Both the position numbers and the translations under genes were made by a program. A model generated the notes under the pieces. That model ran no database searches and was not told the DNA's origin. It saw only the letters and a list, made by a program, of their open reading frames with translations. Shown in pieces: positions 1-5,100 of a DNA stretch of 5,459 nt. This DNA comes from Actinomycetota bacterium. GTDB taxonomy: Bacteria; Actinomycetota; Thermoleophilia; Gaiellales; Gaiellaceae. Numbering within the stretch: the stretch's first letter is position 1; each line of letters begins with the position of its first letter. The stretch lies in NCBI GenBank assembly GCA_003136795.1, contig PLDP01000015.1, positions 1-5,459 on the forward strand, read 5' to 3'.

Positions 1-1
1 C

Positions 2-766
2 GCCTGCCGCCTGCTCGGGATCGACACGCCAACGCTCTGTTACGGCGACACGCTGACGCCGGTGAACGTGTGCCGCGTGTGCGTGGTCGAGCTGGAGGGC
101 GCGCGGACGCTCGTGCCGTCGTGCTCGCGCAAGGTCGAGGCGGGCATGGTCGTGCACACCGACTCGGAGCGCGTGCGCACGAGCCGCAAGCTCGTGCTCG
201 AGCTGCTCGGCTCGTCGGTCGACCTCTCGCTCGCGCCCGACGCGCTCGCCTACATCGAACGGTACGACGCAAAGCCTGAGCGCTTCGGCGCCGACGCGGC
301 GACCGTCGCACAGGACGTGAAGATCGACAACGATCTGTACGTGCGCGACTACTCGCGCTGCATCCTCTGTTACAAGTGCGTCTCGGCCTGCGGCGAGGAC
401 GCGCAGAACACCTTCGCGATCGCCGTGGCCGGCCGCGGCTTCGACGCGCATATTTCGACCGAGCTCGACGTGACGCTGCCCGAGTCTGCGTGCGTCTACT
501 GCGGCAACTGCATCGCGGTGTGCCCGACGGGCGCGCTGATGTCGAAGAGCGAGTATGACCGCCGGCAGGCAGGCACGTGGGACGAGGCCGCCGAGGAGGT
601 CGTGACGACGGTGTGCCCGTATTGCGGCGTCGGCTGCAACCTGGAGCTGCACGTGCAGGACGGCGACATCGTCAACGTCACCTCGCCCGACGACCACGAC
701 GTGACACGCGGCAACCTCTGCATCAAGGGCCGTTTCGGCTTCCAGTTCGTCCAGAACCGCAAGTGA
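2..766 (+). CDS. Formate dehydrogenase-type iron-sulfur subunit (FdhA/NuoG N-terminal modules only), 5'-partial
   Basis: The reading frame is open from base 2, so the start lies upstream; 254 residues are visible. It begins inside a NuoG/FdhA-type 2Fe-2S domain with ligands C13, C24, C27 and C41, in the family spacing Cx10Cx2Cx13C. Next come two ferredoxin 4Fe-4S motifs, CILCYKC with C130 (residues 120-130) and CVYCGNC with C174 (164-174). Last is the Fe4S4 motif that opens molybdopterin oxidoreductases (C205, C208, C212, C240, ending in CIKGRFGF). Translation stops 14 residues after C240, where a fused formate dehydrogenase would continue into the Mo-bis-MGD catalytic domain. The likely role is a cytoplasmic electron-transfer subunit that wires a separately encoded catalytic subunit, and perhaps NuoEF-like partners, to NAD. 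The stretch between the 2Fe-2S domain and C120 has no cysteine, so the His-Cys3 cluster of NuoG is absent. The stop overlaps the next gene by four bases. Family is firm; the exact enzyme (formate dehydrogenase rather than another dehydrogenase) is inferred. Confidence 0.85.
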   Translation, partial: ACRLLGIDTPTLCYGDTLTPVNVCRVCVVELEGARTLVPSCSRKVEAGMVVHTDSERVRTSRKLVLELLGSSVDLSLAPDALAYIERYDAKPERFGADAATVAQDVKIDNDLYVRDYSRCILCYKCVSACGEDAQNTFAIAVAGRGFDAHISTELDVTLPESACVYCGNCIAVCPTGALMSKSEYDRRQAGTWDEAAEEVVTTVCPYCGVGCNLELHVQDGDIVNVTSPDDHDVTRGNLCIKGRFGFQFVQNRK

Positions 767-1023
767 CGAGCGTCCGCGTCCTCTACTGGCAGGAGATCCC
801 GTCGCTCGTGCGCGCGACGGCCGAGGACGGTGCGCAGGTCTCGCGCCAGCTGCCCGACTGGTTTCAGCAGGAGATCGACCGCGTCGCGATGGAGCAGGGC
901 CTCGTCGGCAGCGACGCCTATCTCGAGCAGTGGCACTGGAGCGAGCCCGAGGAGCGCGACGGCGCGCCGAACGACGTGCTCGACGCGGTCGAGGCCGAGC
1001 TCGTCGGCCGTCACGCCGGCTGA
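763..1023 (+). CDS. Small 'virulence factor' domain protein (PF13769-like)
   Basis: This is an 86-residue protein starting at a GTG whose bases overlap the upstream stop (GTGA, 763-766), a typical translational-coupling junction. No Shine-Dalgarno precedes it. From memory, its N-terminal half (VRVLYWQEIPSLVRA, then the stretch with LPDWFQQEIDRVAMEQGL and SDAYLEQW, about residues 4-56) matches the small domain that Pfam calls Virulence_fact (PF13769). That domain typically has a VxYWRDIPAQV start and an F-x-x-AIDRAAM helix. The acidic C-terminal tail (about 58-86) looks poorly conserved. There is no signal peptide, membrane segment or cysteine, so it should be cytoplasmic and does not bind a cluster itself. 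The biochemical role of the family is unknown and the name is historical. Homologues elsewhere lie near folate and one-carbon genes, as far as I recall. Here the coupling to a formate dehydrogenase subunit suggests an accessory role in formate or one-carbon oxidation, which is an inference. Confidence 0.75.
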   Translation: MTSVRVLYWQEIPSLVRATAEDGAQVSRQLPDWFQQEIDRVAMEQGLVGSDAYLEQWHWSEPEERDGAPNDVLDAVEAELVGRHAG

Positions 1024-1036
1024 GCGGGAGTAAACG

Positions 1037-1042
1037 TAAACT
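1037..1042 (+). promoter_or_regulatory. Possible -10 element for leaderless phosphofructokinase mRNA
   Basis: TAAACT fits the actinobacterial -10 pattern TANNNT and ends seven bases before the ATG at 1050, so transcription would begin at or within a base of the start codon. The 26-base gap has no Shine-Dalgarno at normal distance (GGGAG at 1026-1030 is 19 bases away), which agrees with a leaderless transcript. No convincing -35 box is visible upstream, so read-through from the gene before remains possible. The same stretch contains a tandem GTAAAC repeat (1030-1041). Confidence 0.3.
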
Positions 1043-1049
1043 CGAAGCG

Positions 1050-2069
1050 ATGCGGATCGGAATCCTCACCGGCGGTGGCGACTGTCCCGGCCTGAATGCC
1101 GTGATCCGTGCGGTCGCGCGGCGCTCCTGGGCGAACGGCTACGAGGTGATCGGAGTGCGCGAGGGCTGGCGCGGGATGGTCGAGCACCTGTTCGCGCCGC
1201 TCGGCCCGAACGAGATCTCGGGCATCCTGCCCCGCGGCGGCACGATCGTCGGGACGTCCCGCACAAACCCCTACCAGGTCGAGGGCGGCGTCGACAAGGT
1301 GCGCAAGGCGTTCGAGCAGCTCGACGCGCTGGTCGCGATCGGCGGCGAGGACACGCTCGGCGTCGCCTCGAAGCTCTACGCCGAGTTCGGCCTGCCGGTG
1401 GTCGGCGTCCCGAAAACGATCGACAACGACCTCTCCGGCACCGACTACACGTTCGGGTTCGACACCGCCGTCGCGATCTGCACGGAGGCGATCGACCGCA
1501 TCCATACGACGGCCGAGTCGCACAACCGCGTCATGGTGGTCGAGGTGATGGGACGGCACGCGGGCTGGATCGCCGTGCACAGCGGCATCGCAGGCGGCGC
1601 CGACGTGATCCTGATCCCCGAACGGCCCGTCGTGCTCGACGAGGTCGAGGCCGAGATCCGCAAGCGGCACGGGCGCGGCAAGAACTTCTCGATCGTCGTG
1701 ATCAGCGAAGGCTGCGAGCTGCCGGGCGCCGAGGACAAGGGCGAGGTCGACCAGTTCGGCCACAAGCTGCTTGCCAAGCGCGGCGTCGGCGAGCAGCTCG
1801 GCGACGAGATCGAGAGCCGCACCGGCTTCGAGACCCGCGTCACCGTGCTCGGGCACGTCCAGCGCGGCGGCTCACCCACGGCCCGCGACCGGATCCTCGC
1901 CACGCGCTTCGGGCTGAAGGCGGCCGACCTCGTCCAGCAGGGCGAGTTCGGCCAGATGGCCGCGCTGCACGGAGACGACGTCGTCTCCGTCTCGCTCGAA
2001 GAGGCGACCGCGAAGCTGAAGACGGTGCCCGCCGAGTGGTACGAGGTCGCGCGGACCTTCTTCGGCTAG
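1050..2069 (+). CDS. pfp: 6-phosphofructokinase, pyrophosphate-dependent type
   Basis: This 339-residue protein has the usual length of the PFK family and should convert fructose 6-phosphate to fructose 1,6-bisphosphate in the cytoplasm (glycolysis, reversible if PPi is used). Visible landmarks are the phosphate loop GGGDCPGLN (8-16), R71 in GTSRTNPY, PKTIDND with catalytic D125 (121-127), R160, MGRHAGW (167-173), E220 in VISEG, and LGHVQRGG (267-274). The donor-determining positions read GGEDT (D101, where E. coli ATP-PFK has Gly104) and PKTIDND (K122, where E. coli has Gly124). Asp and Lys at these two sites mark PPi-dependent enzymes such as the Amycolatopsis methanolica PFK, which from memory closely resembles this sequence. 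The ATG at 1050 is chosen because the family begins M-R-[IV]-G-[IV]-L-T-G-G-G; a longer frame starting at 930 only adds low-complexity arginine-rich sequence inside the previous gene. A hairpin follows immediately after the TAG stop. Family is near certain; PPi use is strongly inferred. Confidence 0.95.
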   Translation: MRIGILTGGGDCPGLNAVIRAVARRSWANGYEVIGVREGWRGMVEHLFAPLGPNEISGILPRGGTIVGTSRTNPYQVEGGVDKVRKAFEQLDALVAIGGEDTLGVASKLYAEFGLPVVGVPKTIDNDLSGTDYTFGFDTAVAICTEAIDRIHTTAESHNRVMVVEVMGRHAGWIAVHSGIAGGADVILIPERPVVLDEVEAEIRKRHGRGKNFSIVVISEGCELPGAEDKGEVDQFGHKLLAKRGVGEQLGDEIESRTGFETRVTVLGHVQRGGSPTARDRILATRFGLKAADLVQQGEFGQMAALHGDDVVSVSLEEATAKLKTVPAEWYEVARTFFG

Positions 2070-2105
2070 GGAACCTGGTTCTCGCTGTAGGCGAAACCAG
2101 GTTCC
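2070..2105 (+). terminator. Hairpin 1, probable terminator of the phosphofructokinase gene
   Basis: The arms GGAACCTGGTT (2070-2080) and AACCAGGTTCC (2095-2105) are perfect complements. TCGC (2082-2085) pairs with GCGA (2091-2094), with C2081 bulged and a 5-base TGTAG loop, giving 15 base pairs. It starts on the base after the TAG stop. It is followed by TGTCT rather than a run of T, so it is either an atypical intrinsic terminator or a 3'-end stabilising hairpin. Confidence 0.7.
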
Positions 2106-2131
2106 TGTCTCAAGCGCATCGGCGTAAGACA

Positions 2132-2166
2132 TGAACCTGGTTCCCGCTGCGCGGGAACCAGGTTCA
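2132..2166 (-). terminator. Hairpin 2, probable terminator of the minus-strand operon
   Basis: The arms TGAACCTGGTTCCCGC (2132-2147) and GCGGGAACCAGGTTCA (2151-2166) are perfectly complementary over 16 base pairs around a TGC loop. The outer TCA (2164-2166) is the reverse complement of the TGA stop of the DUF7405-like gene, so the stop codon is part of the stem. Read on the minus strand, the hairpin is followed by TGTCTTA, with no long T run. It is the inverted counterpart of the hairpin at 2070-2105. Confidence 0.7.
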
Positions 2167-3534
2167 GAGCTCGGCGAGCGGGAAGCTGCGGTGCACGCGC
2201 GGCGGCACGAGGAAGTTCTGGCGGTGGGTCGTCGAGAGGATCGAGTTGAAGCCCTGGTTGCGGTCCTGCGGCGTGAACGCGATCGTGCCGTCGGGCAGCT
2301 GGCCGTCCATCGCCCGCCGGTTGCGCCGGAAGTCGTCACCCGTCGGGTTGAACACGACGAAGTGGACGCCGGCCGCGGGGAGCTCGCCGATCTCGGCGAG
2401 GTTCACCGACCAGTTGAACGGGTTGTCGAGCGTGTTGAAGTCGGCGCGCACCGGGATCGCAGTGCCCTTCACGTAGACGACGCCGTCCACGGCGACGTCG
2501 CGCTCGAGCCGGGACGTCGTCTGGATCGCGGCGCTGTGCCCGATCCGGCCCGAGCTCTTGTAGTCGCGGTGCACGTCGGCGACGGTCGAGACGTCCTGCG
2601 GCCCCTGGCGCACGGTCTGCGTGCCCTGCTTGACGTCGAGGTTGGGGCGGAACGCCGTCGCGACACGCTCGTCGAAGTCGAAGTTCAGGTACCACGCCTC
2701 CACGTCCTCGTGGATGTGCGAGAGGTGCATGTGCGTGCCGTGGCGGAAGTAGTCGTGGTCGCGGAGGTCGACGTAGCCGAGCGTCTCGAAGTTCGCGATC
2801 GTGCCGGGGCCCATCCCGGCACGCTGCGTCGAGGTGAAGCCGAGGTAGAGCTCAGCGGTGTCGGGGATCAGGTCGGCGCCGGGGATCTGGGCCGCTTCCG
2901 CCATCTGCTTCGGCAGCGAGCGCCCTCCGTCGAAGCCGCCGCCGGCGAAGCCGCGGCGAATCGACTTCAGCTCGAAGAGCTTCGAGTCGCGCAGCCGCTT
3001 CGATGCATCGTCGATGTGCGCGCGCACGTCGGAGCGAATGAGGAACGCGACGTCGTTCGACTCGAGCCGCGTGTCGGGCGGGTCGCTCTGGAAGCGCTCC
3101 GTGTCGAAGATCACCGGCTTCTTCGCGCGCCGGTCGTACGGGATGTAGCGGGCGGCGGCGGCCGGCGTGAGGCGCCGGAAGTACGGAAGCCCCCACGCCG
3201 CCGTCACGCCGAGGCCCGCAGGCGTCGGCGCGTAGTCGGCGTCGAGCCCAGCGAGCACGTGCTCGAGCGACGCCTGCGCGTCGAGCAGGTCTGCGCGGCC
3301 CGCGACCACGTGCGCGGTGACGATCTCGTGGTGCAGCGGAGGCACGAGCACCTCCACGCCGTTCGACTGGACGATCCGGATGCCGTCGAGCAGGTGCTGC
3401 TCGGGCAGCAGCTTGCCGCCCGCCGCGCGCTGCGGCGCGCCTCCGGTCAGCTGGTCGACGAGCTCGTAGATCCCCCCTGCGCCGACGACGCCGGCCGCCG
3501 CGCCGGCAAGCATCTGCCTCCGCGTCAGCTTCAT
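2164..3534 (-). CDS. Tat-exported DUF7405-like (DyP-peroxidase-related) protein
   Basis: This is a 456-residue protein with a twin-arginine signal, LTRRQML followed by a small hydrophobic Ala/Gly stretch (residues 3-22), so it is likely exported folded. From memory its layout matches the DUF7405 family of haloarchaeal Tat proteins, a divergent branch of the DyP peroxidase/ferredoxin-like fold. Matching landmarks are LGVTAAWGLPYFRR (108-121), SNDVAFLIRSD (159-169), ELYLGFTSTQ (228-237), GTHMHLSHIHEDVEAWY (266-282), DERVATAF (288-295), RIGHSA (330-335, H333 at the place of a DyP proximal heme ligand), GVHFVVFN (389-396), NRRAMDG (405-411) and NFLVPPR (440-446). The catalytic GxxDG motif of true DyP enzymes is not visible. 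Five histidines fall within 265-275. Start: the ATG shares its A with the lipoprotein stop (TGATG) and the Tat motif begins at once; the open frame upstream to 4116 is antisense-like shadow. A heme- or metal-binding extracellular oxidoreductase is plausible but unproven. Confidence 0.75.
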   Translation of the reverse strand: MKLTRRQMLAGAAAGVVGAGGIYELVDQLTGGAPQRAAGGKLLPEQHLLDGIRIVQSNGVEVLVPPLHHEIVTAHVVAGRADLLDAQASLEHVLAGLDADYAPTPAGLGVTAAWGLPYFRRLTPAAAARYIPYDRRAKKPVIFDTERFQSDPPDTRLESNDVAFLIRSDVRAHIDDASKRLRDSKLFELKSIRRGFAGGGFDGGRSLPKQMAEAAQIPGADLIPDTAELYLGFTSTQRAGMGPGTIANFETLGYVDLRDHDYFRHGTHMHLSHIHEDVEAWYLNFDFDERVATAFRPNLDVKQGTQTVRQGPQDVSTVADVHRDYKSSGRIGHSAAIQTTSRLERDVAVDGVVYVKGTAIPVRADFNTLDNPFNWSVNLAEIGELPAAGVHFVVFNPTGDDFRRNRRAMDGQLPDGTIAFTPQDRNQGFNSILSTTHRQNFLVPPRVHRSFPLAEL

Positions 3535-4163
3535 CAGTCGGTCGGGTCGATCCGCACGAGATCCTTGAGCTCCACCTTGAGATAGCGCACGACGTGATCG
3601 AAGCTCAGCGGTGGCGCGACGTGCTCGGACAGCGTGTAGAGGTTGCCGTCCGCATACCAGACGAGCGCGACGTGCCACTGGTCGGCGTCCTGGTTGACCG
3701 TGTACATGCGCGTCTTGATCCCCTGCTCGGTGACCCAGCCCGTCGGCTGGTCGAAGCACGGGACGTTGCGGCTGTCGACGCCGCCCGTGCGACACGTGGG
3801 AATCGTCGTGCGGCCCGGATACGCGCGCAGGTTGACGTGCAGCTCGCCGCCGGCCGCGCCGCCGCCGGTCTCCTGCCAGACGAAGCTCTCGAGGTAGCTG
3901 CGGTCGGGCGAGACGGAGTTGATGTTGTTCCACTGGCCACCGAGATCGCCGACGAGCGGGTCGGGCAGCCAGCCCGGGCAGTAGACGGGCGCCTTGATCC
4001 GGTTCGCGAGCTTCTGCCAGCCGGCCCGGCCCGGGCAATGAGGCTTCGGCGCGACGACAGGAGCGGCAGCGGCCTTCTTCGTACCGCTCGAGCACCCGGT
4101 CGCGAGTAGCGCGCACAGCCCCAGGAGCAGGGAAATCGTGAGGAGCCCTCTCACGGCCCCCAT
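3534..4163 (-). CDS. Predicted lipoprotein with four conserved-looking cysteines, unknown function
   Basis: The 209-residue product has a signal peptide with R5, a hydrophobic core (7-21) and a lipobox-like LATGC with C24 as the lipid-bearing cysteine; Ala at -3 is slightly atypical. A linker rich in Ala, Pro and Lys (28-41) leads to a secreted domain that starts at PHCPGRAGW. That domain has four further cysteines (C43, C62, C124, C136), which could form two disulfides, and many aromatics (W49, W65, W78, W96). I do not recognise the domain. The gene follows the TIM-barrel gene by nine bases, and its TGA shares one base with the ATG of the Tat protein. The two are therefore probably made together and meet on the outer face of the membrane. 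No clear Shine-Dalgarno is seen. A GTG three codons in (4154) is an alternative start that keeps the signal peptide. Confidence 0.7.
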   Translation of the reverse strand: MGAVRGLLTISLLLGLCALLATGCSSGTKKAAAAPVVAPKPHCPGRAGWQKLANRIKAPVYCPGWLPDPLVGDLGGQWNNINSVSPDRSYLESFVWQETGGGAAGGELHVNLRAYPGRTTIPTCRTGGVDSRNVPCFDQPTGWVTEQGIKTRMYTVNQDADQWHVALVWYADGNLYTLSEHVAPPLSFDHVVRYLKVELKDLVRIDPTD

Positions 4164-4172
4164 GGTAGCCGC

Positions 4173-4712
4173 CTAGACGTCGACCGGTTGGTGGCCGACC
4201 AGGCCGCGCACGTCCCCCGCGGGGACGAGCACCGCGTCGATGCCGGCGCGCTCGAGGGCGAGCACCTCGTCGCGGTTGCCGACGTCGACCTGGGCGATCG
4301 CAAGCTTGCCCGCCGGGACGTCCGGCAGCAGCTCCAGCACGGCGTCGAGGGGGTCGACCTCGTCGTCGATCTCGCGAGCGGAGAGCAGGAAGATCTCCGG
4401 ATCGAACTGCTCGAGCGCGAATTCGAGCTCCTCTTCGTCGCGCACGTCGACCACGGACTCGAGGTGCGCGTGCTCGTGCTCATCGCCCGGCCGGATCATG
4501 ACGGCGTCGGCTTCGGTGGGCGGCCCTGCGCCGATCCAGAGCAGCGGCAGGCTCGTCACGTCGCGGATGCCGGCGATCACGGCGGAGACCGCGAGCGCCT
4601 TCGCGCCCTGCTCCTCGGCTTCTCGCGCGCCGCCCGCGTCGTGGACGCAGACGATGATCGCGATCCCATCTCCCTCGGAGATGTGGTGGCTGAGACGACG
4701 TGAACCGGGCAC
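4173..4712 (-). CDS. Short degenerate TIM-barrel protein resembling indole-3-glycerol-phosphate synthase
   Basis: The product is about 179 residues from the GTG at 4712; a TTG at 4724 would add four. Alternating hydrophobic strands and helices read like a beta/alpha barrel: GIAIIVCVHD, AREAEEQGAKALAV, VTSLPLLWIG, ADAVMIRPGD, VVDVRDEEELEFALEQF, PEIFLLSARE, KLAIAQVD, RDEVLALERAGIDAVLVPAG. The second half resembles TrpC, where EVHDEEEL, INNRD, SESGI-x-xREDV and GVDAVLVG stand at these places. The catalytic residues are replaced: VDVRD for EVHD, SARE for NNRD, and QVDVG for SESGI. It is also far shorter than the roughly 260 residues of TrpC. It is therefore unlikely to make tryptophan and may bind a phosphorylated ligand or nothing. 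No signal peptide is present, so it should be cytoplasmic. It sits just downstream of the cupin gene and nine bases before the lipoprotein gene. Coding status is fairly sure from the fold pattern; the relation to TrpC is remote. Confidence 0.65.
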   Translation of the reverse strand: MPGSRRLSHHISEGDGIAIIVCVHDAGGAREAEEQGAKALAVSAVIAGIRDVTSLPLLWIGAGPPTEADAVMIRPGDEHEHAHLESVVDVRDEEELEFALEQFDPEIFLLSAREIDDEVDPLDAVLELLPDVPAGKLAIAQVDVGNRDEVLALERAGIDAVLVPAGDVRGLVGHQPVDV

Positions 4713-4734
4713 TGCTTCGCCCAAGGGTAACTGG

Positions 4735-5100
4735 CTAGAACCCTTGCGGCGCGCTTGGAGCGAGGCGCTCGTGCCCGGCCCAGTCCGCGCGGGGCGGCAC
4801 GAACAGCTCGATCAGCGTCGCACCGTCAGGCCCGGAGCGCACCGAATGCGGCGTGTGCGCCGGGATGATCCAGGTCGCGCCCGGGCGCAGGTCCTGCTCC
4901 TCGTCGCCGATCCGGAAGGTCAGCGAGCCGCCGGTGAGGATGCCGATCTGCTCGTTCACATGCGCATGCTCGGGCACGTCGACCCCTGGCTCGAGCTCGA
5001 TCTGCGCGAGCGTCGCCTCGGCGCCGTGCAATGCGCGTGCGATCAGCCCGGGCCAGATCCGCTGCGGGGCGATCTCGTGGAGTTGATTGAACGGGGTCAT
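4735..5100 (-). CDS. Single-domain cupin protein
   Basis: The 121-residue protein fits one small beta-barrel cupin domain (cupin_2 type). Motif 1 is GVDVPEHAHVNEQIGILTGG (39-58), with probable metal ligands H45, H47 and Q51 or E50. Motif 2 is GATWIIPAHTPHSV (74-87), with H85 as the remaining ligand. The ending FVPPRADW (100-107) resembles the SPPREDF tail of KdgF-like cupins, which open the rings of uronate sugars; this similarity is from memory and does not prove function. It may be a metal-dependent isomerase or lyase, or a ligand-sensing protein, in the cytoplasm. The ATG is chosen because it overlaps the aldehyde dehydrogenase stop by four bases (ATGA) and is followed by a typical N-terminus. 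The longer open frame upstream to 5286 is arginine-rich shadow sequence inside the preceding gene. Family assignment is firm; substrate unknown. Confidence 0.88.
   Translation of the reverse strand: MTPFNQLHEIAPQRIWPGLIARALHGAEATLAQIELEPGVDVPEHAHVNEQIGILTGGSLTFRIGDEEQDLRPGATWIIPAHTPHSVRSGPDGATLIELFVPPRADWAGHERLAPSAPQGF

Larger units (their letters stand above)
2070..2166. repeat. Composite inverted repeat: two hairpins sharing GAACCWGGTTC arms
   Basis: The whole convergent junction is a near-symmetric unit. Two hairpins use the same 11-base arm core, and a 26-base spacer is bounded by TGTCT (2106-2110) and AGACA (2127-2131), which complement each other. Four copies of the core occur (2071-2081, 2094-2104 with one mismatch, 2133-2143, 2155-2165). 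Each core is itself a palindrome, GAACC-W-GGTTC. I found no further copy elsewhere in the window. Confidence 0.65.

Noticed and set aside
764..1023. Possibility that the formate dehydrogenase catalytic domain continues after a frameshift at 764.
   Set aside because: The downstream frame encodes a short, differently composed protein with its own stop at 1021-1023, followed by phosphofructokinase; no molybdopterin motifs appear in any frame.
930..1049. N-terminal extension of the phosphofructokinase by 40 residues.
   Set aside because: It overlaps the preceding gene, is Arg/Ala-rich, and the family starts at MRIGILTGGG.
2131..3585. A long plus-strand open frame of 484 codons opposite the Tat protein gene.
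   Set aside because: Its translation is rich in Arg, Val, Glu and Asp with no recognisable domain, and it starts inside hairpin 2. High GC leaves antisense frames open. The minus-strand protein has a Tat signal and family motifs.
3535..4116. Upstream extension of the Tat protein frame, giving 650 residues.
   Set aside because: The extension is arginine-rich out-of-frame reading of the lipoprotein gene, while ATG 3534 is directly followed by a Tat motif and shares a base with the lipoprotein stop.
4211..4227. A perfect 7-base inverted repeat, CGTCCCC-CGC-GGGGACG.
   Set aside because: It lies inside the TIM-barrel coding sequence, has no T run and is of a size expected by chance in GC-rich coding DNA.
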